Assembly: GCF_014836765.1 (NCBI RefSeq)
Contig: NZ_JACSQG010000001.1
Span: 1-64,000, forward strand
DNA length: 64,000 nt
Reading direction: 5' to 3'
From: Serpens gallinarum
Lineage (GTDB): Bacteria > Pseudomonadota > Gammaproteobacteria > Pseudomonadales > Pseudomonadaceae
Below the pieces are notes generated by a model. That model did no database searches, was not told the origin of the DNA, and worked only from the letters and a program-made list of their open reading frames with translations. Of the stretch, positions 1-9,302 are shown piece by piece (position 1 is the stretch's first letter; the number at the start of each line of letters is the position of its first letter). The translations under genes and the position numbers were made by a program.

Positions 1-71
1 TCAGCAGTGAAACGACTCTTCGCCGATGGTAGTGTGGGGTTTCCCCATGTGAGAGTAGGTCATCGTCAAGC
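1..71 (+). rRNA. rrf: 5S ribosomal RNA, 3' part
   Basis: The window begins inside a 5S rRNA gene. The run ending in GTGAGAGTAGGTCATCGTC, with the upstream GATGGTAGTGTGGGG, is the conserved 3' half of pseudomonad 5S rRNA, which closes on the helix-I strand at about position 71. The 5' part lies outside the window, so this is the tail of an rRNA operon read on the plus strand. Confidence 0.93.
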
Positions 72-81
72 GCCTAACCCC

Positions 82-115
82 AAAACCCCAATCCGCCTAC
101 GCGGGTTGGGGTTTT
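82..115. terminator. Bidirectional terminator after 5S rRNA
   Basis: A 15-bp stem (82-96 with 101-115, one G-U wobble, loop CTAC) ends in TTTTGTCTTT on the plus strand. It starts eleven bases after the 5S gene. The complementary strand also ends in a T-run, so it can stop the minus-strand T6SS operon that finishes at 153 as well. Confidence 0.85.
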
Positions 116-152
116 GTCTTTGGGCAGAGAAAAAACGCGCGAAGCCAAATAG

Positions 153-1133
153 CTAATTACGCCCGCTGCGGTTGAGCCAAGAGGTCAGCGCGGCAAGCCT
201 CGACTGGGCCTCAACAGCACTGAGCAAGGCGTCTACGGTCTGGAGCCGCTTGCCTGGATCAAGGGCCAAGCCCTGCTTTAGCACTTTCCACACACGCTGG
301 GGCATATCACTCGGTCTAGTCGGCTGAGCGCTTATGGCTTCCACCTGTTTAGTGTCGACCTGTGGATAAGGTGGCTGGCCGTGGCACAGCTCATAAATGA
401 CGCAAGCGGCAGAGTACAGGTCTGTAGCCGTGCTCAGGGGGCTGCCGTTGAAAACTTCTGGCGCCGCATAGCGCGGTGTCCACGCGGCAAAACGCTCTCG
501 TGACAGTTGGGGCAAGCCAGCCAGTGAGTTTTCTTTAGCGTGCCCAAGGCCGAAATCAAATAACCGAATGCCCTGGTTCCCTAGCATCAGATTACTGGGC
601 TTGATATCGCCATGAATCACGCCTTGGCTGTGGATATAACGCAGCGCCAGCAGCAGCGCCAGTGAGAGGTCTCTGGCCTTGAGCCAGGGCAGTCCTTGGG
701 GATAGCGTAACAGTAGGTCATCGAGGGTGCAGCCAGTGAGCAACTCCATGATGATGAAAGGCCGCTCACTGACCGGGTCTATCTCAAAGCCGAACAGACG
801 GATCACATGGCTGTGGTGCAGTCGTGAGGTGAGGGCGAACTCGCTGTGCAGCAACGCGTGGGCATCGGCATAGTCGAGGAAGCTCTCGCTGAGGGTTTTC
901 AGCGCCACGTAGGGGTGTGGATCACCAAGCTGTTTGCGTAGCAAATCACAGCCGCGGTAAACCGCGCCCATGCCTCCCACCCCAAGCAGGCGCTCGATGC
1001 GATAGCGGCCTGATAATACGTCAGGCAACGGCTGCGCGGACCTGGCAGGACGATCTGCTTGGCGCGGGTTGCCAGGGGCGGTGAAGGCGAAGTAAGTCAG
1101 CGCCTCCGAGCCTGCCACGTCCTGAATGCTCAT
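153..1133 (-). CDS. stk1: T6SS-associated serine/threonine protein kinase
   Basis: A 326-residue Hanks-type kinase. It shows the glycine loop GVGGMG (51-56), the VALK lysine (K79), the catalytic HGDIKPSN (174-181; HGD in place of HRD) and DFG (193-195). There is no transmembrane helix or extracellular sensor domain, so it should be cytosolic. It is the last gene of the T6SS operon, ten bases after the PP2C phosphatase, the stp1-stk1 arrangement of P. aeruginosa HSI-II. By analogy with threonine-phosphorylation control of Fha proteins in T6SS, its likely target is the FHA protein of this operon. That target is inference. The start has GAGGA about eight bases upstream. Confidence 0.93.
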   Translation of the reverse strand: MSIQDVAGSEALTYFAFTAPGNPRQADRPARSAQPLPDVLSGRYRIERLLGVGGMGAVYRGCDLLRKQLGDPHPYVALKTLSESFLDYADAHALLHSEFALTSRLHHSHVIRLFGFEIDPVSERPFIIMELLTGCTLDDLLLRYPQGLPWLKARDLSLALLLALRYIHSQGVIHGDIKPSNLMLGNQGIRLFDFGLGHAKENSLAGLPQLSRERFAAWTPRYAAPEVFNGSPLSTATDLYSAACVIYELCHGQPPYPQVDTKQVEAISAQPTRPSDMPQRVWKVLKQGLALDPGKRLQTVDALLSAVEAQSRLAALTSWLNRSGRN

Positions 1134-1142
1134 AATGTTTCC

Positions 1143-1865
1143 TCACCGCTTCATCACCACGGCGCTGAGGTTGTCCCGAGCCGGCCCTGACAGCACCTGG
1201 TTGAACAAACGTGCCACTGCTTGCGTGGGCGTGCAGCAATTCAGTGCCGCACCCAGGGAATCTGCCGAGTGGCTCTGATAGAGGCCATCGCTACATAACA
1301 GCAGCACGTCACCGGGTAACAGTTCGAATTGCAGGATATCCAGCACCAATTCCTCACTGGCACCAATGGCGCGGGTCAGGACATGGGTTGAGGGATGGCG
1401 AGCCGCCTGTTCCGCACGCAGTTGCTGTCGATCAATCAGCTGCTGGGCGAGTGAATGATCGCGGCTGAGCTGATATAGATGCTTGTGGCGCCACAGGTAG
1501 CAACGACTGTCGCCGGCCCAGACGCATGCGGCGCGGTCTCCGGCAGCGAGTAGTGCCACGACCGTGCTGCCGACGATGGGGTCAGGATTGTCGCGCAGGA
1601 GGGTCAGATCGCGCCCCAAACGCAGATTAAGATGATGCAAGCAGTGGCGCAGTTGCTTTATACGGTCTTCCAGGCTGCCCTCGTAGGGTAAGTCAGCCAG
1701 ACTTTCCACGATCAGCCGGCTGGCGAGGGCACCGTTATGATGCCCTCCCATGCCATCGGCCACGGCCCACAAGCCCCGCTCGGGCAGATTGAGTATGGCG
1801 TCCTCGTTGCGCGGGCGAACCTTGCCGGTGTCGGTTCGCGCGGCGCTGTGCCAAGTTAGCATCAT
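1143..1865 (-). CDS. stp1: T6SS-associated PP2C-family protein phosphatase
   Basis: A 240-residue metal-dependent phosphatase of the PP2C family. The metal-binding motifs are RPRNED (17-22) and DGMGG (37-41), followed by GSTVV, WAGDSR, LCSDGL and RDNLSAV in the expected order. It should reverse the action of the neighbouring Stk1 kinase. The reading frame is open further upstream, but that part overlaps tssM and does not resemble the family. I chose the ATG at 1865, 11 bases after the tssM stop, with GAGG five bases before it. An ATG at 1862 is equally possible. Confidence 0.92.
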   Translation of the reverse strand: MMLTWHSAARTDTGKVRPRNEDAILNLPERGLWAVADGMGGHHNGALASRLIVESLADLPYEGSLEDRIKQLRHCLHHLNLRLGRDLTLLRDNPDPIVGSTVVALLAAGDRAACVWAGDSRCYLWRHKHLYQLSRDHSLAQQLIDRQQLRAEQAARHPSTHVLTRAIGASEELVLDILQFELLPGDVLLLCSDGLYQSHSADSLGAALNCCTPTQAVARLFNQVLSGPARDNLSAVVMKR

Positions 1866-1878
1866 GGCTGCCTCGCCC

Positions 1879-4800
1879 TCACAGGCTTGCAGGCAGCTTG
1901 AAGCCGCGCAATAGAGCGATGTCGAAGGGATTCGGCGAGCGCTGGCTATGCAGCAGGTAGTTGGCCCGCACTCCACCCAGGTTGGCTTTGAGCAACAGCA
2001 CATCGCGGCCGCTGTGGTAATCCACTTCCATCAAATCCAGCAAGCGGAACAGCGACCAGGGGCCGGTATTCTGCTCAATGCCGATACGCCGACCACCTAA
2101 CTCCTCAACGACCAGGCTGCTTCGCGCCTCGCCATCTTGGGTTGGCCAGCGGAAGGCTGTCTGCACAATGGGCCCGTGGCGATACTCCATCAGTTGGTTG
2201 CCCAGACGGAAATCGGCGCGACTGAGGCTGGAGTCCAGCGAGTAAGGTTCCAATTTGAACAGCACCGACGGCTCGGCGGGATTCTCAGTGAAGAAGCTGC
2301 GGTTGATTGTCTGCACATGGCTCATTTGGGCCAGGAACTCCTGCGACAGCGGCAGGCCGAGCCCGTCCACGCGGCGCAACTGATAGCGTCCGGCGCTGCC
2401 GCTGACGAAGGGTTTCAGGTAGGTATCGAAGAAACGCTGGGCAATGCCCTGACTCTTGAAGAACTCGCGAAAGTCGGCTATCGCCACTTCGCTCTGGCTG
2501 TGGGCATAGAAGGGATAACGCTGTTTCAGCGAGCCCTGATACGCGTCGTACAGTTCGCTCTGGTAGCGCTGATTGAGGTACTGGTGAGCTTCGTTGAGCA
2601 CCAGCAGCCAGCTGTCTTCGGCAAGCAGGCCCAGCCAGTTTCCCAGCGGTAATGGTAAGCGGCCGGCGCTGCTGCGCAGCAGGTTGATGGCGTCCTGCTT
2701 GCCATTGAGGCGGGCTTTGGCGGCTTCAAACGCGGTCTGCTCCGGTGAGCTGGCATGCGCGAGTGTGGACAGCTGTGCTTGCAGGGCGTCCATGGCTTGC
2801 AACGTGGCGGTGAGATTGCCGGTGGGGCCGCCATGCTCATCGAGTAACTGGTGCAGCGGCTCGAAGCGGCGCTCCAGAGCCTTGCGCGAGGTATCCGGCA
2901 AGTTCTTGGCTAACGCCGCCTGGGCTTGGCGGGATGCCGCAGCGGCCAGTTGTCCGGCTTTGCCGAGCGAGCCGCCGAGGTCCAGTGCAGCGTCGGCCAC
3001 CTCTTCGGTGGCTGCCGGCCCTTCGAACCTGGTGTTGGCTCGCACTTCAACCAGTAGCGCCAGCAACGGCGAGTTGGCCGCGCTCAAGGCGGTGAACTGG
3101 TCGGCGCCGCGCTGGGCATTGCCAATGGGCTCCAACGCCAGTTGCGACAGCGCATCGCCCCAGTATTGGGTGTAATCGCCGAAGTACAGCTGCTCGACAC
3201 TAACTAGCAAGCGGCTGAGTTCGTTGAGGCTGAGGCTATCGCTTTCGCCCAGTACCCAGTTGTCGCGCAGGATCTCGCGCACCAGCTCGGCGCCTTGGGC
3301 AACGAAGTACTGCTGGTAACCACGCTGGGTATAAAAGCCGGGTATGCGGTAATCGGCACCGGTAAACACGCCGCCCTGTGGGCCGAGTTTCTGGTTGAGC
3401 TGATAATCCGGCATGCTGTGTGCCTGGTCGCGCAGCATGCGGTAGACCACCTCAGCCAACGATTCACTGCGCAGCACCTGCCGGGCCTCGGCGATCAGTT
3501 GATCGTTCAGCGGGTAAGGGCTGAAACCTTCGGCCAGCAGCCGCTCGAAATGGCTGTTCAGACCCTGTTGCGCTGTCGCATTGCCGGCGTAGCGCAGCGA
3601 CCAGTCGCTGGCCAGCCACTCCTTGAGGAAGGCTGGGTCGCGGCGTGCTTCCATGTTCAGCATCAAATAGGCGCGCAGGCTACCCAACAGGCGGCTGCGC
3701 TCATCCAGGTTGGCGCGTACCTGGGCCTCCAACTGGTTGGCCACGCGCGGTAGCAGCAGGGTATGCAGATCGCGGTGATAGGCATCGTGCAGCACCGGAT
3801 CGACGGCGTTTTTCTGGTACAGCCCGCCGCGCTGCAGCCAGGACACATCCGTGCCGGAAGGGAACACCTGGCTGGCGGCATAGCTACTGTCCAGCGCCTT
3901 GAGGGTCTGCAGGGCATCGTCCGCAGGGGCGATTTCCTGGCGTTCGCCGCCGAGTCGCTGGGCGATTTCACGCAGCTGTTCCAGGCGCCCGTGGTTGGCT
4001 GAAAAACTGTTGGCCCACAGCCCGCCAACGATCAACAGGCAGGCGAAGGCGCCGGCATAGAGGGCACGCTGTCCCCAATCGATGCGCTTGACCTCGCGTT
4101 GGTCGAGCCCCGCCAATTCGGCTTCGGGGAAAATTACCCGACTGAGTAGATGATGGATGAAGCGTGCGCGTCCGCTGCGATAACTCGGCAGGGCGGTGGC
4201 CGGCAAGCCGAGCTGGCGACCGATATCGACGGTGGTCGGATCCAGCGCATCCCGCAGCTGTGGCGCGCTGGTCAGGTAGAAACCGCGCAGCTGGCTGGCC
4301 TGCTGGTAACGGTTGCCGCTGAAGGCCAGCTCGATGAACAGACACAAGCGTTCGCCGATTTGCCCCATCTGGTGCGGAAAATCCAGGATGCGCCCGCGCC
4401 GCTGGGTGTCGCGCTCCTGATGCATGCGCATCACCACCTGGCTGTTTAAACGCCGCAGCAGTTCCTCGAACTCCTGGCGGACGACCTGCGCGTCAGTGCC
4501 GTTTTGCTCCTTGCGGAAGCTGGCCCCGAGCACCTGATCGCTTTCCTCGCGGGACAACTGGTCGAAAAACTCATCGAAGCCCTGCAACTGATCGGCTTTG
4601 CTCAGGACCAGATACACCGGTACCTCGACGCTCAGGCGTTCACGAATTTCGTGCAGCCGCTGGCGTGTCTGGCGGGCAAGATTTTCCAGCTCCAGCTCGT
4701 TGCCATTGAGCAACTGCTCTACCGGAACGGTGACCAGCACGCCATTGAGCGGCCGGGCACGGCGCTGACGTAGCAGGCCGAGCAGCGTGCGCCAGGCGGC

Positions 4801-5403
4801 GCCATCAAGGTGGGCGTCGGGCTGGGTCAGGTAACGCCCGGCAGTGTCGAGCAACACGGCATGCTCGGCGAAGTACCAATCGGCGTAGCGGGTGCCGGAG
4901 ACATCCTTGGTCAGGCGCTGCTCCGAGCTGTGCAGTGGAAACTCCAGGCCGGAGAAATCCAGCAGGCTGGTCTTGCCGCTGCCGTGCGGGCCGATCAGCA
5001 AGTACCACGGCAAGTCGTTGCGCCATTTTTCGCTGCGACCGCGATACAGACTGGAGCGCCGTACGGTGCGCAGCGCCTGCTTGAAACGCTGGCGCAACTC
5101 GTGCTGTTCGTCACCAAGCAGTTCGTCGCGGCGCAGTTTTTCCTGTGCGTCCTCATCCGCCTCGGCTTGCTTCTTACGGGCCGTGGCGCGCCAACTGGCG
5201 AACACCATGCTTAGGCCCCAGAGCAAGAACAGCCCGCTGATACTTAGCAGGCGACTGGTGGCAGAGGCCCAGAATTTGGTGTCGTTGACGGCCAGCAGCG
5301 GTCCGACAAACCACACCAGCAAGGTCAGCATCAGTACCAGGCACAGGCTCCAAACCCAGGTTTTACGCAACACCCTGGCAACCTTGGCGAAAAAATCCTT
5401 CAT
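1879..5403 (-). CDS. tssM: T6SS inner-membrane protein TssM (IcmF)
   Basis: TssM spans the envelope and, with TssL and TssJ, forms the T6SS membrane complex. The 1174 residues are full length. Two N-terminal helices (about 18-38 and 50-70) precede a cytoplasmic NTPase-like domain with an intact Walker A, GPHGSGKT (138-145), and AVLLDTAGR (182-190). A third helix (about 447-465) leads into a long periplasmic region, including the IcmF-related and C-terminal beta domains. It starts one base after the tssL stop. This corresponds to icmF2 of the HSI-II locus. Walker A is degenerate in some TssM proteins but is intact here. Confidence 0.97.
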   Translation of the reverse strand: MKDFFAKVARVLRKTWVWSLCLVLMLTLLVWFVGPLLAVNDTKFWASATSRLLSISGLFLLWGLSMVFASWRATARKKQAEADEDAQEKLRRDELLGDEQHELRQRFKQALRTVRRSSLYRGRSEKWRNDLPWYLLIGPHGSGKTSLLDFSGLEFPLHSSEQRLTKDVSGTRYADWYFAEHAVLLDTAGRYLTQPDAHLDGAAWRTLLGLLRQRRARPLNGVLVTVPVEQLLNGNELELENLARQTRQRLHEIRERLSVEVPVYLVLSKADQLQGFDEFFDQLSREESDQVLGASFRKEQNGTDAQVVRQEFEELLRRLNSQVVMRMHQERDTQRRGRILDFPHQMGQIGERLCLFIELAFSGNRYQQASQLRGFYLTSAPQLRDALDPTTVDIGRQLGLPATALPSYRSGRARFIHHLLSRVIFPEAELAGLDQREVKRIDWGQRALYAGAFACLLIVGGLWANSFSANHGRLEQLREIAQRLGGERQEIAPADDALQTLKALDSSYAASQVFPSGTDVSWLQRGGLYQKNAVDPVLHDAYHRDLHTLLLPRVANQLEAQVRANLDERSRLLGSLRAYLMLNMEARRDPAFLKEWLASDWSLRYAGNATAQQGLNSHFERLLAEGFSPYPLNDQLIAEARQVLRSESLAEVVYRMLRDQAHSMPDYQLNQKLGPQGGVFTGADYRIPGFYTQRGYQQYFVAQGAELVREILRDNWVLGESDSLSLNELSRLLVSVEQLYFGDYTQYWGDALSQLALEPIGNAQRGADQFTALSAANSPLLALLVEVRANTRFEGPAATEEVADAALDLGGSLGKAGQLAAAASRQAQAALAKNLPDTSRKALERRFEPLHQLLDEHGGPTGNLTATLQAMDALQAQLSTLAHASSPEQTAFEAAKARLNGKQDAINLLRSSAGRLPLPLGNWLGLLAEDSWLLVLNEAHQYLNQRYQSELYDAYQGSLKQRYPFYAHSQSEVAIADFREFFKSQGIAQRFFDTYLKPFVSGSAGRYQLRRVDGLGLPLSQEFLAQMSHVQTINRSFFTENPAEPSVLFKLEPYSLDSSLSRADFRLGNQLMEYRHGPIVQTAFRWPTQDGEARSSLVVEELGGRRIGIEQNTGPWSLFRLLDLMEVDYHSGRDVLLLKANLGGVRANYLLHSQRSPNPFDIALLRGFKLPASL

Positions 5404-5404
5404 C

Positions 5405-6286
5405 TCAATTCATCCCTGCAGACAATGTAGATCTATCCTTGGCCATTTCATGCACGTGATACGGTTGCAGCACCGTGTCGCGTTGCTCGCCAAGCACCCA
5501 GGCGAAGCCGGCATACAGCATGACCAGGCAGCTCAGGGTGCATACGGCAACCATCCACCAGGGCACGATACGCACCAGTCGCCGGCGCGGGTCGCGCAGG
5601 CCTTCCCAGTGTGGGGACAGTTCGCGAGGCACGTCGCCGCGCAGTTGGCGAATCTGCCGGTACAGGCTGTCGCGCACTGCTTCCAGCTCCAGCATGCCGC
5701 GGGGCAGCACGCGGTACTTGCCCTCGAACCCCAGCGACAGGCACAGGTACATCAACTCCAGCATGTGCAGGTGTTTGACCGGGTTGCGGGCCAGGCGCTC
5801 CAGCAACTGGAAGAAGCGTTCGCCACCAAAGGTCTCGTTGTGAAAGCTCGACAGCAAGCTCATTTGTGACCATTCGCTCTCGTTGCCCCACGAGGTGGTC
5901 ACCAGCGCCTCGTCCAGCACGGTGCACAGCACATAGCGTGCGGCCATGACCTGAGCGCTTTCCGCACCTTCGTGCAGGGCGCGGTGCTCGAACAGTTTGA
6001 TCTCACCCGTCAAGCGCTCCTTGAGCACGAACAGATCCTCGGGCTCCAGGGTGGGTTTCAGCCGCACCACTTCCGACAGCAGCGCTGAGGCTGCCGCGAC
6101 CAGCGGGTTCAGGCTGATATTGAACGTTTCCGCCGGGCGCAGGCGCGCCGCGTAAACCATGCGTTCTTCCAGTTGTTCGTAGCGCGGCGCGGAAAAATCG
6201 GTCAGCGGGCTTTGCGCCGGCGTCGCGCCATGGCGATTGAGCACGACGGTCTTGTCATCCGCGAGGTTATCCATTTCTCTGATCAT
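5405..6286 (-). CDS. tssL: T6SS protein TssL (DotU)
   Basis: A 293-residue DotU-family protein: a helical cytoplasmic domain followed by one C-terminal membrane helix (about 243-265, rich in W, V, L) and a short tail. It bridges the baseplate to TssM. There is no C-terminal OmpA peptidoglycan-binding domain, so wall anchoring must come from another protein. The gene lies between tssK (five-base gap) and tssM. I kept the first ATG. A second ATG twelve bases in (6274) has no better ribosome-binding site. Confidence 0.95.
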   Translation of the reverse strand: MIREMDNLADDKTVVLNRHGATPAQSPLTDFSAPRYEQLEERMVYAARLRPAETFNISLNPLVAAASALLSEVVRLKPTLEPEDLFVLKERLTGEIKLFEHRALHEGAESAQVMAARYVLCTVLDEALVTTSWGNESEWSQMSLLSSFHNETFGGERFFQLLERLARNPVKHLHMLELMYLCLSLGFEGKYRVLPRGMLELEAVRDSLYRQIRQLRGDVPRELSPHWEGLRDPRRRLVRIVPWWMVAVCTLSCLVMLYAGFAWVLGEQRDTVLQPYHVHEMAKDRSTLSAGMN

Positions 6287-6291
6287 GTCGC

Positions 6292-7623
6292 TCAGTCCCT
6301 GATCGCCCAGAATTTCAGATCAAGCCCGGTGAACTCGCCGGACACGTGAAAGGCAAAGCCGCCGGAACGCGACAGCTGCGCCTGTTCCTCGGTGCCCAGC
6401 TCCAGGGCGAAGTAGGTCTTGCCGCTATGGAAAGGGATTTGTCGTGGCGCAACCGGCAGCGGCCGAACCTTTATGCCGGGCAGATGCAGGTTGACCAACT
6501 GACGGATCTGCTCCACCGGACCGACTTTCAGGTGCGCCGGCAAGCGTTGGCGCAGCGCTTCGGAATCGCCCTCGGCGCTGGCGGCCAGCACGAAGGACGC
6601 AGTGCCGAGCAGTTGATGATCGTGCAGCGGCGACACCTGGATGCCGTACTGACGTTGCTGCAGGGGCAATTCAACGGCGTGCTGTTCCAGCACCATCGAC
6701 AGCACCTGCCGAATCGCATCCATCAGCGTGCGGAAGCTGGCGCCCTGGTGGCTATGTTGGTAGCGGCCGTCCAGCCGCGGACGCTTGCTTTCGCTGGCGA
6801 AGGTGGCCAACTCACCCAGAAGTCCGAGCAATTCACGGTAGATCTGCTCGGGATGCACCTGCTCCACACCCAGGTAATGGCGCAGCACCGGTTCGTGGCG
6901 GTTGATCAACTGCAACATCATGAAATCGCCAACTTCTGCGCCCCCGACCTTGCCCGTCGCACGAATGCGCTCAGCCAGGGTGTCGCCGCGGTGGGCGAGC
7001 ATGCTGATCACCTCCTTCAGGCAGGACAGCAGGTAACCGCTGGCATGAAAGCTCACAAACGTGGGAATGAACTCCGCGCTCAGGCTGATCACGCCGTCTG
7101 GGGTGGTATCGAGAATTTCGCACAGCTGCAGCTTCACAAAGGCCTGGTCGCTCTGCTGCTCGCCCACCAGCAGGCGAAAATCCGGCCGGCCGCAGCTGAC
7201 CTGGCTGATGCTGCTATCGCCCGCATTGGAATCGGCCACCTCGGTCTCGAAGGCCGTGAAGCGGGCCAGCACGTCTTTCTGTTCCGCACGGCGGCTTTCG
7301 ATGTGGTTGCCGGTCACCAGCGGCAATGCCAGGTACACCGGGGTATTGCCGGTGTTCGGCGCAATATCCACAGCCAGTGGCTCGCGTTCGGCGTCCAGCT
7401 CGAACAGGCTGCCGTCTGGCAGTACGCCGCTGGCCTGGCTGACCACCAGCTTGCCCATGTTGAGAAATTGCCGATCAATCTCCAGGGTAAAAAAGCCCCA
7501 GGCGTAGCTGTGCAGATGCCGGGTGCGGGTCTTCAACTGGTGCTCGTAATGGCGGTCGTTCTGTTGGAAGTGCTGCGGGCGCAGCAGCATGCCTTCCTGC
7601 CAAATCACTTTATGCAGGCTCAT
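6292..7623 (-). CDS. tssK: T6SS baseplate protein TssK
   Basis: A 443-residue TssK. The opening residues MSLHKVIWQEGMLLRPQHFQ are the family hallmark, and the length is normal. TssK trimers connect the TssFGE baseplate wedges to the membrane complex by binding TssL and TssM. The start codon is two bases past the tssJ stop. It is followed by tssL and tssM in the canonical J-K-L-M order. Confidence 0.97.
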   Translation of the reverse strand: MSLHKVIWQEGMLLRPQHFQQNDRHYEHQLKTRTRHLHSYAWGFFTLEIDRQFLNMGKLVVSQASGVLPDGSLFELDAEREPLAVDIAPNTGNTPVYLALPLVTGNHIESRRAEQKDVLARFTAFETEVADSNAGDSSISQVSCGRPDFRLLVGEQQSDQAFVKLQLCEILDTTPDGVISLSAEFIPTFVSFHASGYLLSCLKEVISMLAHRGDTLAERIRATGKVGGAEVGDFMMLQLINRHEPVLRHYLGVEQVHPEQIYRELLGLLGELATFASESKRPRLDGRYQHSHQGASFRTLMDAIRQVLSMVLEQHAVELPLQQRQYGIQVSPLHDHQLLGTASFVLAASAEGDSEALRQRLPAHLKVGPVEQIRQLVNLHLPGIKVRPLPVAPRQIPFHSGKTYFALELGTEEQAQLSRSGGFAFHVSGEFTGLDLKFWAIRD

Positions 7624-7625
7624 GT

Positions 7626-8093
7626 TCAGTGCTCCTGCAAGGCGAAGGATTCGGCATCGATGATTTCGCGGGCGCCGAAGTGCAGTTGGACGCGGTGACG
7701 GGCCTCTTCCCGCAGCGGGATGACGAACCGCCAGCGGCTGTCCGGCAGGTCGCGGTAGGCGGCCAGCACGCCTATATAGCGGCTGCCGGGCTTGGTTGAG
7801 ACTTTCAGGGTCTGGCTTTGTCCGGGGCGCAGTTCCAGCTCCTCCTGGGTCACGAAATCAGGCGCAAGCGCTTCTTTGGCGCTGCCATACAGCGAGAAGA
7901 AATCAGCATTGGCAAAGGCCGCCGGATGCTTGAGTTCAATCAGGCGCACGACGATGGGTGAAGGCCGACCGTTGAGGTCCGGATTAAGGCGCTGGCTGCC
8001 GGTCAGCGACAGGTCCAGTTTGGTCATCGAGGAACTGCAGCCGCCAAGCATCAGTAGAGCGAGCAGTAACGGCAGGAAAATCGAGCGAGGCAT
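7626..8093 (-). CDS. tssJ: T6SS outer-membrane lipoprotein TssJ
   Basis: A 155-residue lipoprotein (Lip2/VasD type). The signal peptide ends in the lipobox LGGC, and the mature part is predicted to be a beta sandwich. It anchors TssM in the outer membrane. Three in-frame ATGs lie close together (8102, 8099, 8093). The first overlaps the fha stop as ATGA. The third has AAGGA eight bases upstream and gives a clean signal peptide, so I chose it. The mature protein is the same either way. Confidence 0.93.
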   Translation of the reverse strand: MPRSIFLPLLLALLMLGGCSSSMTKLDLSLTGSQRLNPDLNGRPSPIVVRLIELKHPAAFANADFFSLYGSAKEALAPDFVTQEELELRPGQSQTLKVSTKPGSRYIGVLAAYRDLPDSRWRFVIPLREEARHRVQLHFGAREIIDAESFALQEH

Positions 8094-8098
8094 GCACA

Positions 8099-9283
8099 TC
8101 ATCCTTGAACGTCGGTAGTGAGGGTGGCGATCAGGCGCACCTGTTCTTCATAGGCCTTGGCAAAGTCGCGGGCGAGCAGGCGCTCGCTCCAGTCCTTGTC
8201 CTGCTCAAGGGCGCGGTGCCAGCGCTGATAGGCCCGCCAGCGGCTGCCACCGGTGGCCAGCAGCGGCTTGCCGTCGCGCTCGAACTGCAGCGCCAAACGC
8301 TCGGGCGACAGCTGTTCGAGCATGCCGTTGACCGCCGCGCGACTGGCGGCAAGCAACGCCACCTGATGGGCTTGCAAATCACGAAAGGCCTGGCTGATCG
8401 CCTGTTCGGCGGGCAGCTGGCCGGGTCTGTTGTCGCGCAACAGAGCGTTTAGCGCAGCCTGACCGTCGATACTGTGTTTGAGCGGGTTATTGCTGGCTCC
8501 CTGCACGGTGGTCAGGGCCAGGCGCAATTCGTTCTTCAATTCGCTGCGCGTGCGCAGGCTTTGTTGCAGGCTGCCAATGCTCTGCTTAAGCAACTGGGCG
8601 CAGCGCAGCGCCAGGTCTTCGCGTTGGGCTTCATCCAGCGTGTCCAGATCGACTCCCAGGGCCGCACCAAAACGCTCCCAGAAACTGGCAGGCGCAGGCT
8701 GCGGCTGCATCGCGACTTCGTGGGGCGGTGTGGGGCTCACCAGTGTGGGCGGCGGCAGGTTGTCCCGCTCACTGCGCGCATAATCGTGCTGCTGCGAAGC
8801 CTGGGCCGGGCGCGTCAACAGCGCCAGTTCATCGACCTCGGCATACGCGGCCACGGGTTGCTCCAGACCGTGCAAAGGATCGAGATCGAGAAAGGCATCG
8901 TCAGGAATCAGGCTGCCGGCAGGCTGTGGACGCCCAAGATCGCCCTCGAACAGCATAGGGTCCTGCAGCAACCGTGCACGGATCTGCACATCGCCCAAGC
9001 AATATTCACTGCCGTTTTCGATGCGCTGGGGCATGCCCTTGGGCAGGCTGGCCCCCGTGTCCTTGAGCTGGATGCCATTGCTGCTGGTGTCGGTCAGAAA
9101 AAACGCGCCGTCGCGATAACTGACTGTGGCATGCCGGCCAGACAAGACGCGCGAGCGATCCGGAATCACCCAGTCGCAACCCTCCGCCCGGCCAATGACG
9201 CCACCCGCTTGAGTAAAGGTTTTGCTGGTCAACAGGCCCGGGAGAAATTCCCCGGCACTGACCACATCGAATACCAGTTCCAT
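8099..9283 (-). CDS. fha: T6SS FHA-domain protein (TagH/Fha2 type)
   Basis: A 394-residue protein with an N-terminal FHA domain: GR (31-32), SGRH (48-51) and TSSNG (66-70) are the phosphothreonine-binding loops. A proline-rich linker follows, then the C-terminal VasC/ImpI-type domain. FHA proteins relay Thr-phosphorylation signals in T6SS assembly, so this is the likely partner of the operon's own Stk1/Stp1 pair (inference). The reading frame is open upstream to 9355, but that stretch overlaps the small lipoprotein gene. ATG 9283 has AAGGAG seven to eight bases before it. Confidence 0.94.
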   Translation of the reverse strand: MELVFDVVSAGEFLPGLLTSKTFTQAGGVIGRAEGCDWVIPDRSRVLSGRHATVSYRDGAFFLTDTSSNGIQLKDTGASLPKGMPQRIENGSEYCLGDVQIRARLLQDPMLFEGDLGRPQPAGSLIPDDAFLDLDPLHGLEQPVAAYAEVDELALLTRPAQASQQHDYARSERDNLPPPTLVSPTPPHEVAMQPQPAPASFWERFGAALGVDLDTLDEAQREDLALRCAQLLKQSIGSLQQSLRTRSELKNELRLALTTVQGASNNPLKHSIDGQAALNALLRDNRPGQLPAEQAISQAFRDLQAHQVALLAASRAAVNGMLEQLSPERLALQFERDGKPLLATGGSRWRAYQRWHRALEQDKDWSERLLARDFAKAYEEQVRLIATLTTDVQG

Positions 9284-9302
9284 GGTGTGTTGCTCCTTAA
9301 AC

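Noticed and set aside
6346-7698. A 450-codon open frame antisense to tssK
   Set aside because: Shadow of tssK, which has its hallmark N-terminus and operon position.
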